64,000 nt of DNA, from the NCBI GenBank assembly GCA_021432635.1, contig MU270021.1:752594-816593 (forward strand), in the 5' to 3' direction. The translations under genes and the position numbers were made by a program. Origin of the DNA: Thozetella sp. PMI_491 (Eukaryota > Ascomycota > Sordariomycetes > Chaetosphaeriales > Chaetosphaeriaceae). Positions 22,472-35,100 of this stretch are shown in pieces (position 1 is the first letter of the stretch; every line of letters begins with the position of its first letter). Under the pieces are notes generated by a model, which was not told the DNA's origin, did no database searches, and saw only the letters and a program-made list of their open reading frames with translations.

Positions 22472-25400
22472 CCACGACAGCCCGAGTGGGGAACCGCTGA
22501 GGGGAAGAGGTGCCTGCATGGTTCGCAGACATTACTACCCTGGTTTCTCGGAGAAGGGCTCGGGGGCTACCCTGGGGCAGTCTTACCGGTAGTTCTCTTC
22601 TGAGCCCCTCACTGCTCAATCCCCATTGCCGAAAGCCTCTCCGGCCCAGGCGCCCAGGCGAACGTCCGCCACGGCCGAATTCGCCCAAGTTCATCCGCCT
22701 AGCTTCGCCGACGGCTTGGCGAGAATGTTTAGTGCATTGCATGATTCATCCACACGTAAGCCAGCGTTTTTTTTGTATACCTCCTAGTGTGTCCTAGCTA
22801 CAACCAGAGGTAGTAGGGATGTTACATTTGGGGCATTAGCTGGCCCATTATCCATGATTTGGTCTCGTATATAGCACGGTTTCAGGGAATACCACCAGAA
22901 CCCGTAAGCCATAAGCCTACTACATACAGGCGTCTCCACAATTGCCCCGCACGTTCGAATCCTAGAGCTCTTCCGTCAAGATACAGCCTGGAATAAGCTA
23001 GGACTGGTGACGTCTAGGGATGGAGGGTCCGGTACGTCGCGGCTCTGATTGCCTAGCTGCACGATCCGATGGACCAATTGGGTATAAATATTTGCTAGAC
23101 ACTTACACGGTTCTTACGCAAAGCTGGCCGTATCTCTCTTTTGACTTGCTCTTGATTATCTCCTTCCTAGTCTGACATCGGTGGCGAGGACCAAGTCATA
23201 GAAGACGGCGATATACTGCCCTGGCCTATGACTAGGGCCAGACCAAAGCAGACCAAGCATTGCTTCTTTGCTTCTAAGTACAGGGTATCTCGGCGCCTGC
23301 GGAAAGTGGCAGCCACGTCTGCACAGGACAAATAGGATTTCATGCCGGGTACAGTAGCAGACACCCTGGCGATAAAATAGGACGGGATACAAGCTTGCAA
23401 CTGCCGTGTGGGCATAGGACGAAACAATTCGCTGCATGCCTTGACCTTGTCGGCCTCAAATGTGCATGGAACCCCAGGCGTGTCTGACTGTCCAGCGCTT
23501 GGTTTGCTAGGTGGGCCTCGTCCGCATGTGGATAGACCCGGATTAGACGATATCAGGGCTATCATGCATGTGTGTTTATACAGCATCAGCACTGGATGCA
23601 AGGTAGAGGGCTTCATGCTTTCAGAAAGGACGGTATTTGGGGTTTGGGGGAGCCAGGGGGGGCAGATGAGGACAGCAGAGAAGGCTCAACGAGGTCTCGG
23701 CTTGATGCAGATGCGAGATACTCGCTCCTAGTCCACCTCTGGCTGAGTACCTATCTTCGTCTTCATTACCAGTACACCTTCCCTTCAATATACTTACAGC
23801 TTGCCCAATTGGCCTGCCCTGCTATCTCGCCCTCTAAATAGAATCGATAGAAACATGGGCACCGAGCTTAGCGCGGCAGTCAAGATAACTCGGGCTGCAG
23901 GACCTCCCATTCTCTCCTCTTTTCGGTCCCCGGCAGTGTTTGGCTTCTCATGCGTGTTGAAGGACTCCTTCCAGGTAGCAAAGAATGTGCCCAAGATTGC
24001 TACGAAATGGTAGGGTGGCGGTACGCGCAGGATAGCTTCATGCGAATAGAGCTTCTGCTAGAAGAGAGTTCAAGGGCAACAACACACATACCCATCCGGC
24101 CCGCCAGAGCCACGCGCGCACACATCCACATCCATACACCCATATCCATTAAATAATCCGTTGGAAATCTCTCCTACAGGAGCTCCTCTGTCCTGAGAAC
24201 TCTGTTCCGGAAGTTGAGGCATTCACAACGAACGCTGACTCCTACCTCCGGAAGGAGGCTGCGACCCGCCCGGCGATCACCAACACCTCTACTTTCTCTA
24301 CCACCTGGCCACTGACTGTCAGCTCGTCCTCGCACGGGACGTCTCGGCTAACGCTATGGGTATGTCCGAGACCCTACAAGCCATCGTCGGCTGTACGCTC
24401 TTCCTTCGCCGGCAGGTTAGGAAGCCGGCGAGGAACGTCCTGTCCCATGCTCTCGTTTCGTCACACCGGCCACTAGGGATCAAAAAACCCTTCGTCTTTC
24501 ACACAGAGCTCTGCTTGCTGCTAATACATGTTCGCGTCTACGCTAGCAGAATGGCAGTTTGGCTCAACCTCCCAAGGTTGACCTAGACTCCATGAGAATC
24601 GCTAGAGTTGGAAGGTATCACGAGCCTCCTAGCGCCCCCAACCTGGTTTCAAAAGGACCTGTACCTGGTTCTCGTGCCTATTCTCCCCACCACCGCCTCC
24701 TCTCGCCCCTGGGAGGATGCTGGCGGCCCCAAGGCACACGGCAGCCACAGGGGCGGAGTCTCGTGGGATGACTTCATTGTACAGCACGGGACGCGGCATG
24801 TGGAAGAGAATAAAAGGCGCCACGGAGGGAGCGCTCACCGCCATCACACTGCTCTGGGTCACTGATGCCGTGCCGGTTGCCAGTAGGCTAAAGATAGCGA
24901 GGTGTACTTCAACGCCACTGAGTCCGGCAGCGGCGTCGGATTTTTAATCATGGCTGGCGCAAGACATGGCCATGAATTTCGGGGCTTCAGCACAGCCGCC
25001 GCGCCTCGTGCAAGGAACTAGGAAATACCCAAGCACACAACATTTCTAAGCCCCTTACAGACTGTCCTACCCTCTCCTTCAGTGAGACCAAACGAACACA
25101 TCCCGCCGGACTGAGCTTAGCAGTGTCCCGAAGCGCGTCCGTTGCAAGCCTGGCCTTTTAGCTGATACCATCAATGTAGTGATTCGCCGGCGCCATACTT
25201 CATACGTGAAGTTAAGCTATATACCCCCGGGGTCTACGCAAACGCTATGGCTCCCGAAGCTGCGGGTGAGTTGGTCGGGGCAACGAGATCTCGTCAGACT
25301 CCACCCACGCCGTGGCTCTCACGCGTGAGATGGTAGCCCGGTCTGACCAGTCCCTTCTCTCCCCAATTCGTTTAAGCCGAGTCATCTGGGCCACTCCTTC

Positions 25401-26775
25401 GGATGAACAGCGGATCGGTCGGGTGACGGCTCATCGGGATCCCTTACTGACAACTATGTTCACACCTCTTGGGGGCGGAAACGGGCGCTTGTTCGTATGC
25501 TCACGGAAAGCCGCCGGGCCGCTCGGTAGCACTGCCAGCCGAGCGCGTCGTAGTGGTGGAAATAGACAGCACCGCCTTTTTGTCAGGCACAATTTCATTC
25601 TAAAGGGGAGAGGGACGACACGAATAGCAGAGAGAAGGTTCGCTCCAAGATCCTTTATTTGTACAAGCGGCCACTTGGGCCTGTGAGCTATGATATGTAG
25701 GGGTTGACTATGTGCACCGACGCCGGTATGTAGTCCGCCCAGGGCCCCGTCTGTTCCCTTGCCTGCGGGCAGGGTGTGCAGATAGGTCCTAGGCATCCAT
25801 GGCACCTATGTACCCGATGCCATCTTCCGCAGGAAAACACAAAGAGTTTTTGGCCGCCAGACTTGGGTATCAATCGATGAAGGCTAGCCCAGAAGAGAGG
25901 GCATAGCCACAGAGCCTGCCTTCCCGAGACTTGAGGTACCGAGTGAAAGAAAGGTATGGAGAGCGCTGGGGTGGTTGTAGATATGATGCGAAAGTGTCCG
26001 CCGTATGATGCTAGCGCAAGCAGCAAATGTCCGCCGCCTTCATTTCCTCCCTTCCCTCCTTCCCTCCCTCCTTCGGCCGGCGCCCGCGCGACGCGGATCC
26101 TTCCCGGCGCACATCCGTCCCAAAGGAACAAGCCTTGCACTCGGCCCGCGCAGGAGGCGGTGCAACCCAGTGAGGGTAACACGCCCGGATGGGTGCCGCC
26201 GCTGCAGGCAGTCATTCGCGAAACAAAAAGGATCAAAACATGAAACCAAGCTGGTATCTTCCAAAAGACAATGCACGCTCGCAAACGACCAAGCCAAGCT
26301 GCCTTAAAGCAGCGCCAATGGTTGAGACTGGGACTCGCTCGCGTGATATCGCTCGCCAATGAGTTGGACAAACAAGCAGACAACAGGTAAACAACGAGAG
26401 CGAGACTCCCGGGCGTCTCTCCAATATTTCCGTATCGTACAGGCCCGCTGGGCATCGTGTGTAGTTGTGTTGGGAACTCGGCCGGCGCTCGTGGCAAGAC
26501 CGGTTGGGATTAGTGGTGGGAGCGCGGTCGCTCGAATAGTGAGTGGATAAGAAATCGTAACCGTCGTCGTGAGACTCGTCCGGTCGTCGTCTGCAGAAAC
26601 GTCTTCCCCGTGTGCCGAGATCTCCGAAAGATCAATCATTCCATGCGTGTATATGCCTGCCTTGCCGACGCCTGTCCGCGTAGCCTTCCCTGAATCCACA
26701 CCCCTTTCTCCTCGGTCCCTGATGTCCGGCCGCTGGAGACCATCCCACCGCCCCCCCTACATCGTGAGGATCCCT
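22472..26775. other. Intergenic, no gene seen (4.3 kb)
   Basis: Separates the esterase promoter from the 3' end of the third zinc-cluster gene. A 149-codon frame at 23167-23616 and a 269-codon frame at 25688-26497 (both minus) were inspected. Neither shows domains or conserved-looking segments, and the second lies in the presumed 3' UTR of the regulator. Short CATCCA-type repeats lie near 24123-24150. No RNA gene was recognised. Confidence 0.45.
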
Positions 26776-29607
26776 CTAGATGATGTTGGCGATGCTGAGC
26801 CGGTTGTTGTTGTTGCCCGCCCCCCTTGCTGACGAAGGGCTGTGCCTGTCGCCCTGCTCCACGCTACCACCTGGACCGGGGCTGGGAAGCGTGCGCGGCT
26901 CAGTCACCAGTGTCTGCGGTGCCGCAAAGGGTGTCTGCATGGGCCGCGGCGTGTGCATGTTTTCGATCTTCACTTTGACGTGAGAGACCGACGGGGGTGG
27001 CAGAGCGGGAACCCAACCGCTCTGGGCCGGCGGTGGTGGCGGCCCCTGCTGCTGCTGTGGGGGCGGGAGAGAGGGTAAGGGGAAGGATGGTTGTGTGTTC
27101 TGCGTTCCTGGGCTAGAGTCCAGCGGCCCACCGTGCCCGGAGATCGGTCCAGGCAGGGGATGCGATGCCGACATTGCGGGCGGCGCAGGTCCCGTTGGTG
27201 TGGTTGTCCCTGGGATGAGGCTCCTGATCAGGTCCTCGACGCGACCCCAACCACCCCAGTCCTTGCTCTCGTCATCGCTGAGCCCCGTCCGCGCTTGCTC
27301 ACTCAGCGAGTCATCATGGGGCTCGGCCGAGCTGCTGCTGCCGCCGGGCCGCACGATGCCCGGGCTTAACACTTGCGCCTTCTGCTGCACCTCCCGCTCT
27401 CCGCCGGCCCACACCCAGCTTAGATCCGGATCGGCCTGCAGATCGGCGCTGACGTAGGCGAGAAGCTCCTCGTCCCGTAAAATCGCATCTTGCAGCGCGC
27501 TCGGGCGCGGTGGCGCGGCAAAGGCCTGGTGGCCGCCGGAGCGACCCATATAGTTGGCGTATTCGGAGCGCTTCGCGGTGAGCGTAGAGGCGAAGAAGGC
27601 GAGGAAGCGGCCGCAGGGGACAGCGACGTCCCGCCGGCGGCTAATGGCCTCCAGTGCGCGGGTGCACGTGGTCGCCTGGTCGAGGTAACCTGCGAGGATG
27701 AGGAACAGGGCGGAGCGGAAGGTGTGGGTGGTCAGGAGCGCGGTGGCGGCCTCGGGCAGTGCCGAGGTGGTGCGCTGGATGAGCGCCGCCGTCTCGAGCG
27801 CGGTGTGGGTGCACTGCTCGATCGCGGCCTGGCGGACGTCGGACGGGCAGTCAGGGGCAAGGTTGTGCCTGTGGAGGATCATGCGGGCGTGCAGGAGGTA
27901 TACGAGGGGGTTGAGGAGGTGTGGCGACAGGGCCACGGTGCTGGAGGGGTCGCAGGCTGATGGGAAGGTCCGCAGGCAGGCGCCGAAGTACTGGTCGAAC
28001 GAGGACAGCTTCGTAGGCGGGATAACCGGCGCCTCAGCGGCCGCGCTTAGCATTGTGTAGGAGCGGGCGACGTGGATAATGGCGAGGAGCGAGTGTGTCA
28101 GAGGCTCGGCACCGTTGGGTACGAGCATGCCGCCGTCGTGGATGAAGAAGTCGTCTACCCCGGCCGGGAGCTGCACATCGCAGTCGTCGTCGTCGATCAT
28201 CATAGGGCGACGCAACTCCAGCGCAAGGCTTCGGTCCAAGACGTAGAGTGTCCACCATGTGCGGCGCCGCATTTCGCCTTCGATGACGGGCCACGGCCCA
28301 TTCTCGAGGTGGAGTCCCAGGTCCTGGGCCATCTTGATGGCCTGACCCAGCCAGCACCACGCAGCCGACTTAAGGTTCATCTCGTTGAGGGCAATGGTCA
28401 CAAGCGCGAGCGCGCGGGCGTTGTCCAGCACAAAGTCGTTCGCGTATGGGTCCACAAGCGCCCGGGCGGTCTCGAGGAACACGGCAGGCTTGAAGGATCG
28501 GTGCAGGTGACTCTCGGTCGTGAAGAGACAGCCAATGGCTAGCGCTGCAAAGAATAGTGACACAAACGAGGCTGGCGTGCTCTGCAGAGCGCCCGGCTTG
28601 TACAAGTCCTCGACCGACTGCTGGAAGGTCGGCCAGTGTAGGATGGGCGCCATCGTGTGCGACGTGGTATAGTAGGCGTGGAGGAGCTGCTCCGCAACCG
28701 CTCTGGGCGGCAGTTCTGGCTTGGGCGCTTCGTAGATAGGCGCCTGGGGCTGCCGATACGGGAGCGGCGCCTTCCATATGCCCTTGGCGAACGTCCTCAA
28801 GTTTGATCGCGCCCGGGCGAGCTCGGGGACCGGGCCGGGTCTCTGTTTCCTCTTCGGTTCCTCGCCAATATCGGGTAGCTGGATCGAAAGCTGCTCCATG
28901 CCGGCGTCGAGGTCCATCTCGAAATGCGGCGCGGACCCACCCCTATCCTGCACCATGCGCCGAAGGCTTGAGTTCTCGCGCCGGAGGCGGTCCATCTGCC
29001 GCTCCAGGTCCTGCACCTGCTTGATCGAAGACATGCGCCGGTTCGTCTCCTTCGTGAACTGGCACTTGACGTTCCGGCTGGTGCACTCGGAGCAGCTGGA
29101 GGTCTCGGTGGCGTCGCACTTAACCTTGCGCTCGCGACAGGCGTCGCAGCTGGGGTCCTTTCTCCTCTGGCGATAGGCGCGCTTCGCGTGGATGTTGCTG
29201 GAGAGCTGTGCGTTGGAGACGGGTGGCGTGTGGGCGCCGGGGTCGGAGGGGAGCGAGTCGCGCCCCATTATGGACGACGCGGTAACGGGCGTGTAGGGCT
29301 GGAAGGAGGAGCCATGCGCCTGGTGGTGCATCGGGGGAAGCGGCGGGATGCCGATGGGATGTGGAGGCGGCGCCGGGTTGGCGCGCGCGCCGGAGCCCAT
29401 GAGGCCGTGTAGATACTGGTGCGGCGGCCTGGGGGATGTTGACTCGTAGGACCGGGCCGACATGTTGGGAGAGCGAGGGGGGTAGGGATGGTGTGAAGCG
29501 GCCATGTTGGCAGCTTTGAAGGGCTGCGAGTCTGCAGCCGGTGCTGGGCACGTCTCCGTCGGCCCGCTGATGGGTTGGATGCTGGACAGCGGCCGGTCAA
29601 GAAACAT
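26776..29607 (-). CDS. Zn2Cys6 transcription factor with coiled coil and Fungal_trans domain (943 aa)
   Basis: Single exon. Residues 1-140 are Pro/Ser/His-rich. A basic stretch AKRAYRQRRK leads into the cluster CDACRERKVKC...CSECTSRNVKC (residues 154-182, C-x2-C-x6-C-x7-C-x2-C-x6-C). It is followed at once by a coiled coil of heptad type (IKQVQDLERQMDRLRREN) typical for dimerisation. The Fungal_trans middle region lies at about residues 300-700, with the expected RRRTWWTLYVLDRSLALELRRP helix. The C-terminal 200 residues are Pro/Gln/Ser-rich with a PPPQQQQGPPPPP tract. A second in-frame ATG at codon 35 could be the true start. It is a nuclear sequence-specific regulator by family. No specific orthologue is recognised. 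It is divergent, across the 17-kb desert, from the adenine deaminase gene. Confidence 0.88.
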   Translation of the reverse strand: MFLDRPLSSIQPISGPTETCPAPAADSQPFKAANMAASHHPYPPRSPNMSARSYESTSPRPPHQYLHGLMGSGARANPAPPPHPIGIPPLPPMHHQAHGSSFQPYTPVTASSIMGRDSLPSDPGAHTPPVSNAQLSSNIHAKRAYRQRRKDPSCDACRERKVKCDATETSSCSECTSRNVKCQFTKETNRRMSSIKQVQDLERQMDRLRRENSSLRRMVQDRGGSAPHFEMDLDAGMEQLSIQLPDIGEEPKRKQRPGPVPELARARSNLRTFAKGIWKAPLPYRQPQAPIYEAPKPELPPRAVAEQLLHAYYTTSHTMAPILHWPTFQQSVEDLYKPGALQSTPASFVSLFFAALAIGCLFTTESHLHRSFKPAVFLETARALVDPYANDFVLDNARALALVTIALNEMNLKSAAWCWLGQAIKMAQDLGLHLENGPWPVIEGEMRRRTWWTLYVLDRSLALELRRPMMIDDDDCDVQLPAGVDDFFIHDGGMLVPNGAEPLTHSLLAIIHVARSYTMLSAAAEAPVIPPTKLSSFDQYFGACLRTFPSACDPSSTVALSPHLLNPLVYLLHARMILHRHNLAPDCPSDVRQAAIEQCTHTALETAALIQRTTSALPEAATALLTTHTFRSALFLILAGYLDQATTCTRALEAISRRRDVAVPCGRFLAFFASTLTAKRSEYANYMGRSGGHQAFAAPPRPSALQDAILRDEELLAYVSADLQADPDLSWVWAGGEREVQQKAQVLSPGIVRPGGSSSSAEPHDDSLSEQARTGLSDDESKDWGGWGRVEDLIRSLIPGTTTPTGPAPPAMSASHPLPGPISGHGGPLDSSPGTQNTQPSFPLPSLPPPQQQQGPPPPPAQSGWVPALPPPSVSHVKVKIENMHTPRPMQTPFAAPQTLVTEPRTLPSPGPGGSVEQGDRHSPSSARGAGNNNNRLSIANII

Positions 29608-30007
29608 GCAGACGGGTGGGCTCTCTCAGGACGGAGGAGAGAGGTGGTGGAGGAGGAGGATGGGGGGGATATGTATGTTTTAGGGGAGAAGGGGCCTGGT
29701 GCCGTGCCAGGGTGGATGTCCTGCTGGGTCTGATACCCGCACGCGCATTCAACACCTAGGGGGGGCGAGAGAGGGAAGAGGAAGAAAATAGACCAGCGTC
29801 CCTGCGGGCGGTCCCTTTAGTTCCCTTGGTGGCCTCGTTTGCTGCCCTCCTGCCACAATTACGGGCGTGGTTTGGCGTCCAAGAGAGCAAGACCAACCAA
29901 CGTGGAGAATCGCAGGTCTCAGTGGTCCAATTTCGCCCCAACACCATTCAGGTGTAGCTCTCGTTTTCGGCCAAAAGACCCGTGGAGGGTGGGTGTGGGT
30001 GGGTGGA

Positions 30008-30025
30008 GGTGGTGGTGGTGGTGGT
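30008..30025 (+). repeat. (GGT)6 microsatellite
   Basis: Six perfect GGT units inside a longer G/T-rich tract from about 29984, roughly 400 bp upstream of the start of the 943-aa regulator gene. Confidence 0.9.
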
Positions 30026-32137
30026 CTGTAGGTCGAGGTGCGTTGCAGCTGGTGCTGTGCTACCTCAATGCCGCCAAGATCCGTCAGGTTCCTCCTGCGC
30101 CGCTTACTCGTCTGGCCTTGCCTCCGCCTCTTTTAGCCCCGCAGGAATCAGGAAGCCGCCTCGGGCCAGTCCACGAGATGAGGATAAAAAAAAAAAAAAA
30201 GAGGGACAGGCGCTCAGGTCGGTAGCTGTGCCGTTTGGTCCCGAGCCGAGTGCGATACAGCACCTACTATGCAAAGGTCCCTAATAGTCGCCGTGTAGGG
30301 TTCCTAAACATAGCCGGGGAGGTGGATGGCCGGCCGGTAGGTATCTTTGGTGTGGTGTTGTTCGCTTGCCGTCCTACCTGCTGCTCCTAAGGTTACGTAC
30401 ACGAGAGCACCAGCGGCTTCGGCGTGCGTGAGGTCCTGGGTCCTGTCCCGTCCTTTGCCTGGGGGGTCCGGTCACGAGCAGCTGCCCTGTTCCGGGAGCC
30501 AAGTGGGCTTTTAGAGAGAAAAGTCCACAGCGTCGAAGGGGGTGTGGATGATGTGCCACTACGGCGTCTGAGGCGATGACACCAAAGAGCGAGTCCCGTC
30601 CAACGACTGACTGGTTAGCTGCGGCAACAAGGAATCGTCGCAGTTGAGGGCGGCGGGTGACCGAGGACGTAAGGAGAGGAGGGGGATTAGAAAAGAAAGC
30701 TGATACTTGCTCGAGGGGCGGGATGGCTATAGAAAAGAGGAAATCTGGCGCCCCGGGGGGGAGGGGCGGCAGACTTAGGGGGTGAGATCAGAGAGCCTGC
30801 CATCGCAGTCGTGGGTGACAAGCCGGGGGCATGGGTAGGAACGTGTTGGGTGTGTGCCAAGTCTAGGCAGAGGGTGCGAGTAACGTATGCCTCGTCGGAG
30901 CGGTTCACCAACGGGATATTCCACCGTAAGGGGAGGGGGGGGGTGTGGGCGTCAGCCAGCACCCTTGCACTAGTAGGGTGGAGCGGAGCAGACTGAGCCC
31001 GGGGCACCCCTCCGGGGCTCTGCTGCCGGCCCAGAGCTGAATCTAGCAAATTTTGATCTGGAGCGATGATGAATCCTTCCAAAAAAGGCGCACCCCTGTA
31101 GGTACAGCACTGTGGTACTGTAGCAGCCCTGTAAAATCGCAACGAGGTGGGTTGCGAGCTCGACCGGGGCCTCCACGGCGTTTCGAGCAAAGACCTAGCT
31201 CGTGGGCCGCGGTCAAGTCTCTGGCACGGCGCCCAGAATTCGACCGCTCTTGATTAGGTCCCTGTGGCTCTGTGGTACTTGGGCTGCGGAGCACGCGGTA
31301 GTCGGTCGCAGCGACAAGATGGGGCACCCTGGCAGGCGGCACTATGTAGTGTGCACTCTAGCCTCTTAGTGCGGACAACTTGATACCATACCGAGTAGGT
31401 TGCAAACGCACCACCACCCTAGCCTGCAGACGGGCGCATGGCGAATCGGTTGCGGACCTGTGCAAATAAGGCCCTGTGCCCGCCTGCCGCTCCGTAGCAT
31501 CGGCGGCATGCCGACGGAAGAAGAGGGGAGGCGAACAGACGTCTCATCAGAGCGCGGACCGTGCTGCTGCACACATAGATAGCCACCAGCGTAACACATA
31601 GTATTATCGCGAACACCGTCGGACGCAAGCTACGCTGTGCATTCGTTCCCCCTTCCGAGAGAGCACGCACCAGCCAGCCTGGGTGGCCCTTCTCGGACCC
31701 TCTTCCCCACCCCCCTCTCGGCAGCGATGCGAGCGCGAGCTTGAAGTTCACAAGACGGAGGAGGGGAGGCAGGGGACAGGGAGGGCGGTTGCGCGGGCGG
31801 GCAAGGCATGAACGGGAGTGGGAGCCACACGAGCAAACATGGCAGGACCCTTTCTGTCCCCCAAATGCTGCTAAAAATGAGCACAGCAGAACCGATGACA
31901 AGTTCATGCGCCCAGGAACTGCCCGCGCGGCAGTCCTTGCCCTCCCGAGGCCCGTCGTCTAACGGGGCCCCGCTGCCAAATTGGTGGTATGCTTATGCTC
32001 TTTTGTCCTCCGTGCGCTCGCTTCCTCTTCGTTTTGGGCCACGGCCGTTGAAACCTTGATACCAAAAAGAGGCATTCGGCTGGCCTGGCTGGGGCTAGTT
32101 GAACGTTAAGGATCGGGAATCTCAGGGGCTTTTCGGG

Positions 32138-32161
32138 ATAGCTCCATAGCTCCATAGCTCC
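32138..32161 (+). repeat. Tandem repeat, three 8-bp units
   Basis: Three perfect copies of ATAGCTCC in intergenic DNA. Small, likely slippage-derived; no function seen. Confidence 0.9.
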
Positions 32162-35100
32162 TCCACTCCGGCCAATCTGGCCCAACGAGGTCGCGAGTCC
32201 AGTTCCAAATGCTAGGAGAGCTTGCGAGATGGAGACGGGGGCCGCTCTGAGGAGGTCAAAGCGGACGAACAAGTGCGGAGGCGATGCGGTGGGCTAGCTG
32301 TCAACTGGACTCCAGAGCACCCTCGGATGCCTCAGTGGGCCTATGGGATGGTCGCATTCGGCCTTCGTGGCGAGCTGTGGAGACGAGCTGGAGGGGAAGA
32401 GTGCTCCATCTCGTTACAGACAATGATCTGCACTTGCGAAGCCCTCACCACCGCACCACCACACCGACACCACCTTGGCGAGCCGGAGCGCGGCAGCGGA
32501 CTGTAAGACAGCCGGTTCACCAATTTCGCAGCTTCCATCCATCTCCCACCGGCAACTTGTGTGGCTGCGTCCCCGCACGCTGGTTGGGTCGTGGGCACTA
32601 AGCCCATCCAGCCAGGGAGTTGCGTGGATGTGGATGGTGCTGATCCCTTCCCGAGAACCTGCCCACTCGATTTGCTGGCTACGGCCAGCTTCCCGCCGCA
32701 AAGAGCCTTGGAACAGTGCATCCTATGTAAAAGGCCATAATATATACCGTGGGATGGACCCGATCCCGGGAAAACAAGGTTATTACGATCACCTGCCGCT
32801 TCGCCGGCCCTCAGATTTGCGTCCCGAAATATACTACGTCGCGACGAGAGCAGGAAGCTCGCTGGTGCTCCCTCCGGTTCCTGCCCCGAGCCCTCAATGA
32901 CCCGGCAGAGTCTCGATTCCCACGGAGCACGTTGGGGTGGCGTTTAGTGTTGTTCATCTCAGCTTGGTGAGACCGGGCCGCGATTTTAGTGCTGTGCATC
33001 TTTCCGGCTTGCGCGTATTTTTTTTCTCCCTATCCTTGCCTGCGAGATGTATGGCTTTTAGATGGGAGAGGGGAGTTGGTGGTCTGCGCAAGGTGCGCGC
33101 CCAGACTCTTCCTCCCTCGAGACAGGCCGGATCTGATATTTGCAGCCCTTGGCGGCGGATCCTGATCAGCAGGAACCCTCCCAACTGGCTAAAGGCCCCA
33201 GCCTTCTCCTCATTCGGTCTGAAGTGCTTCCCAAAGCCCACCTTGCTGCAGAAGTGCGGTTCCTTCTACGCGCTTGGCGCCGGACGGCGCCTCCTCCCGG
33301 TGCGGGCAATCGAACGCACGAGAGAGGGGTGACCCCAACAGTACGTTAGCAAAAGTACAACCCAATCCGTCACTCCAGAATTACAAGTTACCAGACCCGA
33401 TATGGGGTGGAGTCGTCCAGGTTTCTGCTGCCCCATGCCTTGACTGTTGCCTGTGCTGTAGTAGATCTGAGATAGCAGAGTAGGGACTATGGTCGCTCAT
33501 ACATAACAGACCGACACCTCCGCAATCTTCGCAGGGTTCTTGCGAGCTGTGGAGCCGGTAGCAAACGATGCGGAGTCCGGAAACAAGGCCTGGGGGAATT
33601 GTGTACTATGGCGCTGCTTAGGTTTACTGGGGCCCATGCTCTGTGGGGGTCCCGCCCTGGGCGATTCTGAGGCATCTGATATCGCAGGCCCCCCTAAAGC
33701 TCAAGTGAATGTATTAATATGTCTTGATACTATCGCGAGCTTGACGAGCGAGCCCGGAGGCGGTGCACGAAGCGTTCGAGTGCCAGTCTGCGGGCGCCTG
33801 CTGTGGTACCGCCTCGCCGACATTCCGTCGCCACCACATCTGCTCGAACTACGTTCTAGAAGAATCCCACCAGCCGCCAGTGTCAGACTGTCTCGGATCG
33901 ACAGCCGACGAAGAAGCATAAAGAGCATCAGTAGTCGCTAGCTTGGGGCTTACGGCGTCATTCCAACTGCAATGTATTATGGGCGGAGGCTCCACGTAAG
34001 CGATTGCCTTCTGTCCATAGGGATCGATCAACCACTCCTTCCTGCGGGCTCAAGACAATAATACGATTGCAGGCGGAAAGGGGTGGGTGCCAACAGCGGC
34101 AGTGATTGGCAGTGTGGCAATAGACGGTGGAGGATCGAGGCATCGCTGGCACGCATGCCGGGGCATATCACAAAAACTCGTAAGACTGGGGAATGCGATC
34201 AGCCAAGGGAGTTGCCGCCATCCGTAACTGACAGCTGCACGTAAATTGCCTCGGAAACCCGGCCGATCGAGGTGTGTGTGAAAGATGCAGTCGTGTCATT
34301 TTCTGGTCCGGCTAGCTCGGTCGTGGCCCGCTAGCTTTGCCTGCCGGGGGGGAGGCGCCTGCTGGGGGGGTACTGGTTAACCCACCAAAAAGCTTGCGTA
34401 CAGCTTCTTTCCTCATCATTACGGCGATCGACTTAATCATTTCGCGAGGCCTCTTATAAACTCGCTAGCGACGTAGTCCTCGTTTACCTAATCTCGTCCT
34501 AACTGTCGTCCAGAGTTTCGCCGACCTCGAGAAAGGGGACCGCAACTCTGAAGCAAGCATGTCTGTGTGTCGGTAGGCGTGCCCATGTGTGCCCACACTA
34601 GTTGTGCCTGTCGACATGGGCTTGATGGGCTGGGCGACAAGGCGTTTGCTGCGGGTAATTCTGGAAAGGGGAAGGTGCGGGGGGCGACGAGCGACTTTTC
34701 GCAAGACTAACGCGATGAAAATGGCTCAAGAGGGGAAGGTCGCCAGTGGCAGGAGGTGATCGGTGAGTTGGGCAACGGCACCTCCCAGGCCAAGGGGATT
34801 CTGCTGTGGGCAGTTGACAGGCCCGGGAGGGGGGGAACCGCTCGGCGTAGCAGTGCAACAAATTCCAGTGGCTCCAGGTCCGCCTACGGGCACGCCATGG
34901 GCACGAGGGCAGATCGACGAGACTGCGCACCCCGGCCAGGGTGTGGCTGTGGGTGCGCTAGGGGTGACCTGCGTCACTGGCGGAGCAGAAGCCTGTGCCG
35001 GTTGTCATTTGAAGGCGACTAGTGGGAATCTAGCTCGGAAGATAGCCGACCCATTGACAGGCAAAGCTGGTCGAGGATAAGATGAAACAAAGTCCATCTC

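Noticed and set aside
22945-22960. GTTCGAATCC box-B-like sequence
   Set aside because: No matching A box or cloverleaf upstream.
23167-23616. 149-codon minus-strand frame with several Cys
   Set aside because: No signal peptide, no repeat or domain, and no splice sites joining it to another exon.
25688-26497. 269-codon minus-strand frame
   Set aside because: Lies directly downstream of the 943-aa regulator in its presumed 3' UTR and contains simple-sequence translations. No domain.
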